DNA from: Cavenderia fasciculata | Lineage: Eukaryota > Evosea > Eumycetozoa > Acytosteliales > Cavenderiaceae | Direction of reading: 5' to 3' | Assembly: GCF_000203815.1 (NCBI RefSeq) | Contig: NW_004457729.1 | Location: 3,658,674-3,722,673, forward strand | DNA length: 64,000 bases | Shown here: one piece after another, positions 48,881 through 61,100 of the stretch | Position numbering within the stretch: the first letter of the stretch is position 1 | Layout: the number at the start of each line of letters is the position of its first letter | Program-made: the position numbers and the translations under genes | The notes under the pieces: generated by a model | Told to the model about the DNA's origin: nothing | Seen by the model: the letters and a program-made list of their open reading frames with translations, nothing else | Database searches by the model: none

Positions 48881-51637
48881 ATGTTAAGTGGGAAATCTTG
48901 GGTTGAGATTACTGAAGAGGATGAAGAAGAACAACAACTAAAAGAACAACAACTAAGAGAACAACAGCAACAACAACAAGAACAATATGGTGGTGATGAC
49001 CAACAAGAAGACTCATATGAAGAACAAGATGAAGAAGAATATGATCAAGATCAACAGCAACAGCAAGAACCACCACGTCATGGCCAGGGTGGTGGCGGCA
49101 CCCAAAGATTTGATAGAAGAGATAGAGGAGGTCATATGCAGAAAAGAGGAGCAAGAGGAGGAGGGTTTAGAGATGACTATGGAGGTGGTGGTGGAAGAGG
49201 TGGTTATAACCATCATGGTAATGATAGAGGTGGAAACCATCGAAATAGTGTCTTTAACAAATCTCCAATGAAACAACAACAACACCATCATGTAGGTGGT
49301 GGAGGAAGAGGAGGAAACCAAAGAGATGGTAGAGATAATGATAATAATCATAGATCGTCACCGGCACCATCTCCAACTCCACAACGCGTATATAGAGATT
49401 TTGACTCACCATTTGGCAGCCAGGAATATTCCATTCCAACAGACCATGCGTCTCCATCACCTAAACGTGATAAAAGAGATTACAGCGACAACTATTCATC
49501 ATCATCATCGCCAATTGACAACAATAGATTCAAAGACAAGAGATCAGATCAACATCATGATAGTGGTGGTGGTCGTAAATCACAACAATCGTCATCTGGT
49601 GGTAGATTCGATTCTCCTTCTCGTGATCGAGATAGAGAAAGAGAAAGAGAAAGAGAGTCTCCATTTAGAGATCAACAACAAAGAAATCAGAATCATTCTT
49701 CTTCTTCTTCACCAAATTTCAAAGGAGGTGATCTCAGAGATACAATTGTGAACCATCATCAAGAAAGAAGAAATCATACCCCATCAAAATATTCTGATAA
49801 TTCTAGAGATGATGGACCGTCACCATCACAATTCAAGGGTGATCTAAGGGATTTGATAAACCAAGAGAAACGTGATCATCGATCGTCTCCATCGCCATCA
49901 CCATCGCCGTCACAATTCAAGGGTGACCTTAGAGACTTGATCAACGAAGAGAAAGAAAAAGCAAAATCACCATACAATACACCAACCAAAACACTCGACC
50001 AACGATTCAGTTCAAATTCACCATCACCTGCTGCTGGAAATAATAGAAAAGTAAAACAGTATCACCGTGATGAAGATGAAGAAGAAGAAGTGGAGGATGA
50101 AGATGAGGATGAAGAAGAAGTGGATGATGAAGAAGAATTGGAGGAAGAAGAAGAGGAAGAAGAAAAAGAAGATAAAAGAAAACCACAATTTAAAAGTTAT
50201 AAAGATAAGATTAGAGAAAGAGAAAAGGCATTAAAGAGTGAAAAGGATCGTGTATTATATTCCCCAATTACACGTGTTCAACATACCGATACACGTGATT
50301 TATCAACTCCACCACAACCACGAAGAAGACAACTAGAGGAACTAAGTCCATACGCTTCTCCACAACCATCACCACAAGTTAGAAAAAGTAACAACACAAG
50401 AGGCTCTGATCAAAAATCTCATACTCCACAAAAATTAGTATTTGATGCATCTGATACACCTAAAACGCCACCATCAACTTTAAAACAACAACAACCAAAG
50501 TCAACACCACCTCCATCACAACCTAAAAAAGAACAACAACAACAACAAGGGGAGGATGAAGATGAAGGTCCAATTGTTGGAACTTGTAAAGAATATGAAA
50601 AGAAATATTTAAGATTAACTACTGTAAGTAATTAGTAGTTGTAGTTCTAGTATTAGTATTTATTTATTTATTTATTTATTAATTTATTAATTTAATTATT
50701 TTATTTTAATAGAAAGCAGACCCAACAAAAGTTAGACCTCAAAATGTAATGGAAACATGGTTACCAATGTTGGTTCGTAAATATAAACAAACTCGAAATT
50801 ATGATTATACATTGGATCAAATGAAATCAATTAGACAAGATTTGGTTGTTCAACATTTAAGAAATTCCTTTACTTTGGAAGTTTATGAAACAAATGCAAT
50901 TATTTCTTTGGAGAATGTATGTATACATAAAAAAAAAAAAAAGAATTGAAAAAAGAGATTGATTAATTAATTATCTTTTTTATTTTATTTGTTAGAATGA
51001 TTTTCAAGAATTTGGGCAATGCTTATCACAAATTAAAGAATTATATTCAAGTCATATACTAAGTAAATACATGTACGAATTTGTATCTTATGATATCTTG
51101 TTTACTATTTGTTTTAGTCCCGAAGGTAAGAATAGAAAGAGAATACAAACGTTTTATCTAAACATATTAATTAATTTTATTCTTCTCTAAAAAAAAGATA
51201 TCGACACTTTATTACCAATTTATAACAAATTTAATTTATTGGAGAATGAACTGGTAAAACACTCTTTCAATGTATCAAAGGCAGTTGTAACCAATAATTA
51301 TTGTCAATTCCATCGATTGTACTGTACATCATTTAATCATCAAAAATATTTGTTGGACAAGATATTATCAACTAAATTTAGAGATAGTACTTTTGGTCCA
51401 ATTATTAAATCGTACGAAAAAAAAAACAAATAGATACAAATGTACAATATTAATATATTTATTATTTATTTTAGGTTTAAACCATCAATTCATTTTAATC
51501 TTTTGGAAAAACATTTATCGTGTATTTCAAGGGACCAACTTGTCAATTATTTAAATGAAAAGGAAATGGTTATAGATTTGGATAAAGAGCTCCTCATGCC
51601 AATCAAAAAATCACCAGTTCCACCACCACAAAAATAA
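48881..51637 (+). CDS. LENG8/Thp3-type SAC3-GANP domain protein
   Basis: Exons 48881-50623, 50713-50916, 50996-51125, 51198-51411 and 51475-51637 give 817 residues. About 560 residues of disorder (Glu/Gln, RGG-like Gly/Arg, Ser/Pro, acidic run) precede a SAC3/GANP domain: IVGTCKEYEKKYLRLTT, KADPTKVRPQNVMETWLPML, YDYTLDQMKSIRQDLVVQHL, RNSFTLEVYETNAIISLEN and DFQEFGQCLSQIKELYSSH. That series closely follows human LENG8 and yeast Thp3, nuclear factors of the PCID2/Csn12 type linked to splicing, mRNA export and nuclear RNA retention. The disordered part has three copies of an FKG(G)DLRD motif at about 280, 318 and 346. Exon 1 ends at GTAAGT. Confidence 0.88.
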
Positions 51638-51831
51638 ATGGCAATTGTATAATTACTAAGAAATATAAGAGATGGATAATCTAACAAATTAATTTTATTT
51701 TTTTTAGATGATCAATCTTTTATCAATTTTATTTATTAAAATTAAAAAAGGGGATAAAGGAAAGAAATTTTGAATGTTGTTCTTCTTTTTTTTTTTTATT
51801 ATTTCTTTTCAATATATATAGGGAGATAAAA

Positions 51832-53431
51832 ATGACCTTAACAGAATCCTCTGTTACAAATTGGATTAATGGTTCTTTTCTGGGCCCTATTTCAAAAATC
51901 ATCAAAGAAATTGAACCAACTTTAGAAAAGAAGATTCAATGCTCTGACAATACCAACAAAATTTTACCTTTAATGGAGAGAGAAAATCAAATTAATGAAA
52001 TAATAACGATGGTCAGGGGAAATTTGAGAATGCTTGAAACTAGGTTCTGGTCTCCAGCAAGATATGGAAGGATGGACTTGAATATACCTGCTTTAATCGG
52101 AGGAAAAGGAATTGGAAAGACTACACTTGCAAACGAATGTGCAAGAAGACTCTCTGAATCATGGACAACCATCTTACCCAATTCGACCTTCTTTTCCTTA
52201 TCGTTGGACTTTAAAAATGAATATGCCATTACAACAGATGACCTTGAATTAAATCACGGAACGATCATTGGTATTCGATTTGCACACTGTTATTATTTTA
52301 AATCAAAGGGCTATTCTTATGACTTTTTGACATTCTACAATTTGTTAAAAGCAAAGAGCCTACTTCAATACTTTTATATCGATCAAGTGATATTTCAGAT
52401 CAAACACGAAATTGGATCAGATATTTTTTTCTTGTTACATCTTGATGAAATTCAATGTCTTTTGGAGTATGAAGATCAATACAAGTTGAAAGATATCTAC
52501 CCAGGAGGTTTATCAAAAAATCTTTTGTATGCCAAAACAGACAACATTTTGTACAATTTTACTGATCAAACTTTTTTTTTATTTAGTCAATCGATATACA
52601 CATACTTTTCAAGTTTATGCGGTGTAGTAATCCAGCCAATAGTTTCTGGTACATCAAGAATAGAATTGCTTATAAGAGTAAAGGATCCAACAAATCAATC
52701 CTTTGGATTTGTACAAGTTGATTTATTGTCTCCACAAGCTGTATTTGATTGGATAAATACGTATTCAAATCTCAACAAGGATTGGATGACAAACAGATTT
52801 ATACTCCAAATGTTACAAGACTTGGGAGGATTACCGTTAGCAATTGTTTTCTTTTTAGAATACATCTTTAGTAGTGATTTTAGTAAACAAAAAGATTTTT
52901 TTTTAAATCAATAGTATGTAAAGAACAACATATACTTATATTTGTTACCTAATAATTTGATCATTATTTTTTTTTAGTCAATCATTTGGATACTCTCAGG
53001 CATTCAATCATATTGCCAAAAAAATTGATGAACATTTGGGAATTGGAGAATTACTTCTAGATAACAAAGAGGTATTCACAAAGTTGTTGGGTTACTCGAT
53101 TCGAGGTACTTTAATTTCAGTGAACCAGCAACAGGATATGTTTTACAATCTTGAATCAAAGGGACAAACTTTTTTGGAGAAAAGGGGAGGGTTAGATGAA
53201 ATGTATCATGATTATCATCCCAAAATGCCACCCCTCTTTTTATCTATTTACAACAATTACCTCAGGCTGTTCCCAACACAATTTATTTGTGTGATGCCTC
53301 GAATAAAAGAGGGCAAGCATATTTTGCAAAAGAGAAGGGATAGAGAAGAGCATCTATTACCAAATGATTTGGAGAGTGATACACAAGACATTATTAAAAA
53401 ACAAAAGAAAGAAAATATTAGATTTAGTTGA
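51832..53431 (+). CDS. Orphan P-loop ATPase (STAND/Crinkler-like), function unknown
   Basis: Two exons, 51832-52913 and 52978-53431, give 511 residues. Walker A is GGKGIGKTT at about 90-98, and a Walker B with extra acid is FLLHLDEIQ near 200-207, followed further on by IVSGTSR, a sensor-1-like position, and LGGLPLAIVFFLEY, recalling the 'GLPL' motif of NACHT/NB-ARC STAND ATPases. I see no partner domain, signal or membrane helix. The C-terminal part (about 360-511) is helical and unrecognised, ending in a Lys/Glu-rich tail. Related ATPases occur in dictyostelid lineage-specific families and in Crinkler-type proteins. That link is inference. The gene appears whole. Confidence 0.7.
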
Positions 53432-53707
53432 AAATAAATTGAAACAAAAAGGATCAATTTATATTACTTATAAATTTTAAAAAGAAATACAATGAGATTG
53501 GAAAATAGTGATTTAGAATAATAATATTGATGAAAGAACACATAAAACTCTGGTGACCAGTCTGGTGGACCCCTAATATTGGTATATAAATATAATGTGA
53601 ATGACTAAGCCCTTTATAACAATGTATTCTACCAAAACATTTTTAATATCTCTTTCTCTGAACAAGCCCAATGTTGAGCCGCTCACTCTTAAAAAGATAA
53701 ATAGATA

Positions 53708-54890
53708 ATGAATCAACCACAACAGCAACAACAATTATCACACTATTTAGATCAATTCATACTCGGTTTATTATTCAAAGAGTGTTCAATAGATGATGGT
53801 ATAACGAGATACTCAAATGAAATCATATCATTGGCAAGTGTTTGCAAGAGATGGTTGAAAGTGATCAAGATTGCTTTGAGTAGGTTCGACTCTAAATCAC
53901 ATTTTCTGAAATACTCTTATTTAGCTTTTATTACAGAGTCATTCAAGAGAATAGTAAGAAACCAACTGATTTTTGGTGTGTCCATCTGCCAACACTCATC
54001 AAAACGGTCGGTTATCTCGAGAGAAATCGAACATTTGCTACATTGTTTACATCATCGATACGGTCATTAACCATTTACAATCGTGAAAAATACCATGATG
54101 CCAACAAAAGATTTTTGTCTCTGCCAATGCCATCTTTGGAGTGTTTGCAAACCAATGAAAAAACGGATATTCTGGTTTCCAATCACTATTTGGAATCGAT
54201 CAAATTCTCAATTTACCTATATCAGGGTTGGTATTCATACCTAGTCTGATTCATTTGGATATTAGAGAACCGAGACTATGATCAATTCAACTTTGGATCT
54301 GAAGTCACGATTCCAAGCAATCTCATCGACATCAGTGACGAACATGTTATTGGGAAATCAATTTCATTCAAAGCATTTGTTCAACGGCATTCAAAACAAC
54401 TCAAACAAGTACACTGTATTGACTTCGACCAAGATTGGATCGACATATTTCCACTGACAACATTGACTAGATTGTCATTTCAAATTACAAGTCTGCCCAA
54501 AAGCACACCAATATTTCCACCGACTATCGAATACCTTTCTATTTCAGAACATACTATAAATATAGATCATGGCCGTATAGATTTCAATGAATGGAAATTG
54601 GATCAATTACCAAGACTAGTTGGTTTTTATTGGTGCCATGTATATAAAAAAATGTATTAATTTCTTTCAAATTAATCAATGGTTCATCGAGTCTTAGGAT
54701 ACTAGAATATAGCGGTGGAGTCCGAACAACTGAATATGAAGAAAAAGATTTCTTTATTCTTTTCGATTGTATCTCTGCAAGTCCAACATTCAAACATTAT
54801 ACTCAATTATTTGGCCTGCCGTCGTATACCAAAGAAATCAAACAATATGTTCATAATTACCAACAAAGAAAAGAGGGAAAGAGACTTTAA
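53708..54890 (+). pseudogene. F-box-like, leucine-rich dictyostelid gene, probable pseudogene
   Basis: The frame opens with a Gln-rich start, LDQFILGLLFKEC and ASVCKRWLKVIK, the end of an F-box-like motif. The rest of a solenoid protein is present but spread over frames: VHLPTLIKTVGYL then SLECLQTNEKTDILV; LVFIPSLIHLDIRE; FPLTTLTRLSFQITSLP and YLSISEHTINIDH; and a C-terminal SSSLRILEYSGG through a final TAA at 54890. At least four frame breaks are needed (near 53970, 54224, 54275 and 54650), the first, second and last at short T, G and A runs. No GT-AG introns explain them. So many breaks in 1.2 kb points to a decayed gene of the family. Confidence 0.7.
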
Positions 54891-55125
54891 TAGTCATCAA
54901 TATTATTAAATCACTATTTATATTTGTATATTTTAATTAAAAATAAGTATTTAATAATTATTATTTGTGTTTATAATTTCAACATCAATGTTGATCATCG
55001 CTGCCAATACTCTATCTGTTTGAGAATGTCTCTTTGGGATAAAAGAAATAATACTATACAGTTATTTTTATTGAAAAATGGGATAGGGAGAGATTATATT
55101 ATATATGAGGTCTCATGGCAATTGT

Positions 55126-58100
55126 TTAATGGAAACCAAAACCAGAAGAATTTTCAGTGATGGCAATCTTTAACATTTTTTCTAGTTGGTCTTGGGTATC
55201 ATATTCAGGAATATCGATTTGATTAAAGCAAGTGTGAGCTGTGGGCAATCTATGAGAGTTTCCTCTGATTCTGTGGATTTGGAATTTTTGTGGACCGGAC
55301 ATGCCGACGAGTGCCTTGAAGCCGTCGAGTGGCACCTTTGTCGTACCGGTAACGAATTGAAGGAGGAGAGCCTTTTCTTCGTTTGATAGCTTTTCGGCAA
55401 CGACATTCCAGAACCAGTTGATTTGTGGCGACTCTGCAGTGTACCCAGTGTATTCAGTGTTGGATTTGAGATCGTCGATATCGATTTCGGGAAGACCAGA
55501 AATTAACAGTTCGAGTTCCAATTCGTTAAAGATGGATATCAACTGCTTGGGAATGAGTTCATGGAATCCTTCCAAAAAGTTGGTGATTTGTTCCTTGATC
55601 GAGTTGGTCATACGAGCGTGAGCAACAAGACGAACGTATTCATGTTTGTTTTCTTCGGTCACTGGGATGTTGGCACCGTTTGGTTTGAGATCAATGACCT
55701 TGGTGGAATCGAAAATATCAATCTCTGAGGTAAAGGTGAGGTCGACAACATTGGTAATGTCATTGTTCAACATCCATATAAGGTTCTTGTGGAATTGTGG
55801 ATCGATTGCCTCCATATCAGTCACGGTGATTGGTAGACCGAGCATGTGTTTGTAGAAACTACGAGTAAAAAAGGCATCGAGCATTTGACCGTCGTACAAT
55901 GCCTTGCCAATCATACGACCAACAAACTTAAAGTATGAGAGATGGTCGGGGTTGATGTAGCTTTCTGGGTTGGGTTGGAAGGTGACATTGTCGGCAGCCG
56001 ACACCTTGAACAGTGCATAATTGGGGTTAAACATCTCGCGAGACAACACCAAATACCATTCACGCAATAATCCACCAACATCAATACCTTCTTCACCAGA
56101 GAATTGAATGTGCAACTTGCCCTTGAGTTCATCGGCAGGACGCATTCTAAGTTGCATATAACTGTCTTCAAAAATATGGTTACGACGAATCTTGAGACGG
56201 ATGGTATTGGCACGATCCTTTCTCGATTGGAAGTACTGTCTAAAGTAGGTTCGTTTGTTGTCAAAGTCGAGGAACTTGGGTACCTTGAGTAAAACCGAGA
56301 ATGAATTGTTCAACAAGTTATTGTCTTGACGAATGAGATCGTTGATGAGGTTCTTGTTTTGATCAACAAACTCGTAGAAGCGTATGGTCTGTTGATCGAC
56401 CATGGGTGGGGTATTGGTCGAGGCTAGAGACGACAAGGAACCAGACGACAATGAGGTGGTCATCTGACTGAGATTACCACTACTGCTACTACCGCTAATA
56501 GACTGTGTTGGGATTTGTTGAGCACTCAAACGCAAGCCGGTAAGACTTGGCGATGATGGCACAGTATTATTGGCAATCTTTTCTGGATGTGGAGAGTTTA
56601 ACAAAAAGTAGATTTCCATCAATGGCAATATCAACGATGACATTGGTACATTGGCCAACTTTTTATGTTTGGTCAACTTTTGTTTGTTTGACATTGCTGG
56701 TTTGTTGTTATTGTTGTTGTCAGTCATTGAGGCACTGGCATTTGGATCTTCCTTTTCACTAGTATTGATAAATGTTAAAAATGATTTAATAACATCCCAA
56801 AGTGCTTCAAATTCTCCATTTTTAAAGTATTCTCCAATTGTTATATTCATTGGTGGTAATGAAGTAGTCGTAGTTGTTGTGGTGGGAGAAGAGGTTGATG
56901 TGGCGTCAGTTGGTTGAGTTGGTTGAGCTGGAGGTGATTGTGGTTGAGCTTGAGCTTGAGCTGGAACTGCAGCTGCAACAGCAACTGGAGGAATTGGATT
57001 TGGAATTGGTTGACCTCCTGGTAATTGAGGTGGTTGTAAATTATTAACTACCAATGGTGAATTTACAGAAGGTGGGGTTGTACTCTTTGAATAATGAATG
57101 ATCGAATTGATGGTTGTGAGTATTTGCAAAAGATTAGATTCCTTGTTTGATGATGGAAGGTACATTGCTACTAGGGTGGCAGGTGACAAATGTGACGATG
57201 TAAACAATGATTTGAGTTGGTTCAAATGTTTGATGACCTGTCCAACAAGTATCTTGACATTGACATTTAATTCTTCCAAAACTACTGGACGACTCTCTTG
57301 GGAAAGTTTGATTAAAAGTGTGGCTGGCTTGATATCATTTGAATTGCTATTCAACATTGCTTCGATAATGTAGCTCAAATACTTTTGATCAAATTGAGGA
57401 AGCTTTTGTTTTTGCAAGATTTGATAGTCGACAATCATTAAAATGATTGATACCAACTTGTCAATGTTGGATGTCTTGGTGATGATTTCCTTGTTCTTGA
57501 TGATCGAACACAACTTCCACAGTGGAAGTGTCGACTTGGTCATATCTACATCCTTTTCTTTACCCTTTTTCGAGACTGGTTCTGGGAATGGTTGTTCGGT
57601 GAGCATCCACTTGACACAGTTTGGATTGTTGTTGAGTAGGTTTTGGATAATATCGAGGATACGACGGACAACCAATAGAGGTGGGTGCTGACACTCGTCA
57701 AATACACGTGATTGTTTACCCTTGATGGTTGCATGGAACGGATCTTCCAATGGCGACCAACGATAAGTGTCCGAGTAGACAATGTCTGGATTCTGCTTGG
57801 TATGTGCAGACGAGTAATGAGACGACAATAGAATCTGGAAGAATGTGGTCATGAGATGGTTTCTACTCTCGGTAAATGTACAAATCTGTTGGAGAATCAA
57901 ATAGAGTTGTTGACGATTCCACGATTGGTCGAGATAGAGTATCTTGATGAGTGGCAAAAGATTCTCGTGACGAACCATCGATCCCGTTTGGTTGGGGACG
58001 CTCTTTGCTTTTGGTGCAGTCTTTGACGATATTTGTCGCATGGGCATGCCAGCTGGTACACCACCGAGATTGTTGGCCAGTCCTGCTGGGGGTACTGCAC

Positions 58101-61100
58101 GAGCATAGGCACGCTCACGGAGTCTAACAGCCTCGGCATGGAGCTCTGGTGGAAGGGTCGAGAGGAATGCCTCTGGTTGACTGAGCAAGATTTCCTCTCT
58201 GAGATCGGGTGGCAGTGTAGCCAAAAACGATGCATTATCCATTTCTTGTGCCATCTCAATGTTGGCTGGAATCACTGGTACTCTTCTAGACATGATAATT
58301 CTTTCTTGTTCAAGGATTTCTTCTTGGATATCATTTGGAAGTGTTGTAAGCAAGTCTCTAGTAATGACAAGGTTTGGATGAGCTTCATGTAATTGATGAA
58401 GTTGGGTTGATAATACTTCCAATCTAAGATCGGGTGGTAATTCCATTAAAAATGCTGGATCAATTCCTAAATCAACTGGTTCAGCTGGAACTGGAACTGA
58501 AGTTGAAGCAGCAGTAGTAGTAGAAGAAGAAGAAGAACTAGATTGTTCATCATTTGTTGTACTAGTAGTAGAGGTAGAAGTAGTTGTGGTGGTTGTAGTA
58601 GTCGATGAAGATGAAGATGGTTCATCATTCATTTCAACTTCTGTTGAAGGTGGTTGAGGATTAACAACATCTGCAACGGGAACAACTACATCTGATGAAG
58701 TTTGTTGACTTTGTACAATTGGTGATTGAACTTGTACTATTGGTGATTCAGTCAAAGATGTTGGTTCTTCGGCCACCTCTTGATCAACATCCATTTGATT
58801 GCTATTTCTTGGAGAAACAACAGTTGAACTATCGGTACTAGTTGGAATTGAAGTAGAAGCCAATTGTGGAGATGGAACTGATGGAGTTGAAGCAGTTGGA
58901 GAAGATGTTTGTAGTGAAGGGGATTGAGATTGCAATGATGCTGAAGGTGTTGACTCTTCTGTAGTGGTTTGTGGTGGTGGTGGACTAGCACTTGATTGTT
59001 CTTCATCTTTTTCTTTTTCAGCAGCCTTTTCAGCAGCTTCTAATTTCTCCTTTTCAGCCTTTTCAGCCTTTTCCTTTGCTTTGGCCTCCTTGTCCTTGAG
59101 TTTTTGAGCAGCTTCTTCTTCTTTTGTAATCTTGGTCAATAACTTTACCAAGTCTGGTTCAAACGACACTGAATAGGCAATGAGCTCATCATGGTTGCTG
59201 CTTGGCACTGCGTTTGATATGGCTGAGCTGTTGGCGCTGATCAACCCACCACCAAGGTTTGGAGCTTGGATAATGGGACGACCGCCTTCACCAACACCTA
59301 TGCCAAGTGGACGGAGCAATTGATTGATGGCTTCGAAATTGTGTTGATTCAAATGGTTGGCATTGGCAAGACTGTTGAGTTGTGCAAATATAGGATCATT
59401 GTTTAAAAAGTTGATGATATTGGCACGTTCTTGTGCAGAGGCGTGTGAGAGATTCTCAAAGAGCGATGCATCGATTCTGTCGTCTTCTTCGTCAAACTCG
59501 TCGTCGATGAGGTCTTCTTCATCGTCGCCTTCTTCGCCATCGACCACTTCCTCTTCGCCATCGTCTTGTTCGTAGAGATCGTCGTCGTCATCGTCGTCGT
59601 CTTCTTGGTCCATTTCGTCGCTCATAAGATCTTCATCATCTTGATCGTCGCTCTGACTGCTGTCTTCCTGGAACCCATCGTCGATATCCATTTCATCGCC
59701 GTCAATCTCTGCTTCGATGATGAGGTTGTTGCCACCGTCGACACTGAGATGATAACGGGGATGGTGCATGCCCTGCAACCCTGGATTTCTCGAAAACAGG
59801 CCACCAACACGCATCGGGTCAAATGCGTGCTCGTTGCCCATGGGTGCATACCCATACTCGGCCAATGGATTGGACGCGGCGGCAGCACTGCCACCAACCG
59901 ATGGGAGATGCAACGAATCTCGACTATTTCTGAAATAGGTTTCAAAGTTGCTTGAAGGCAACTCAAAGATATTGATGAGATTCTTATTGTCGTCGCTGGC
60001 AGGTGGTGCAGAGATGTATTTGGTCAAGTGTCCAATCGCTTGCAACAACGAGATGACCAGCAAACTACCCTTTCCATTCATGAGGTCAATGTCGTCCATC
60101 ACTTCGAGCAAAATGTTGATCATGTCATTCTCAATCATTGTCTTGAAAATGTCGTTGGAGCACATGTGTGGTGGCAGATTGAGAATGAGTGACACCAAGC
60201 TGACGAGATATGTCAGTCTGGGTAGATCTGTGCGGTCTTGTCCAACCGACCGACGCTCACGATGGATATGGGTAAAGTGCTTGGCAATCAATCCAATCAA
60301 TCTGTTTCGTCCACGTTCAGTTCCCAAGAGCGAGGTGAGGAATAGACATGCCGACAAGTGAGTAGACACTACACCTTCATGTCCCTGTGGAATGAAATGT
60401 TCAATGACATGGTCCAACAAATCGGTTTGTTGAGCGTCCTTGTACTCGAGTATAATGTCGTGGAACATTGGTACCATACACAATTCGCACATCAACTTTA
60501 GAATATTTGCTTTACTAAAGACTGGTATTGATGTTGGTTTTTTCGAACTACTAGCACTACTGCTAATATTATTGTTGACAGTTGGTTCTGGAGACAATAA
60601 AGCTTTAACAATGACATCTGCCAATTTTACGATATGTGGGAATCGAGCATTCTCGCTAAATGGAAGAGGAGGTGGTGGTGTCTTGGCAAGATTGATGGCA
60701 TTGTTTTGGGTCATTCTACACAGATCGACACTTGCACGTAGGAATATAGTTGGATTTGGTACAATATAATTGGCAAACAATGTCAAATAGGTCTTGGGTG
60801 GCATTCCCTTTGAGTACTTTGGTGAACTGAGGGTGTTACGAATGACAATCTGGTCGAGTTGGAGAACATTCATATTATCGTCCATTGTCTTTTTGATAAT
60901 ATCCGATGAAAGTGTGTAAACCTCTCTACTTGGTGTAACAACCGACACTCTTTCGGTCAACGTTTCTACACCACCACTATTGAGGAACTGTACAGACAAA
61001 CCATGATTCTCGGTAAGTGCCTTGATAAGTGAGAGCAACGATACATCAAGACTCGAAATGGCTGGGTGATTCTGGTTGTTTGATAATCTAAGCAACTCTA

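Noticed and set aside
51064-51118. Possible extra intron (GTAAAT...TTTTAG) within LENG8-like exon 3
   Set aside because: The segment codes YMYEFVSYDILFTICF, which matches the conserved EFxxYxILYYIF block of LENG8, so it is exon.
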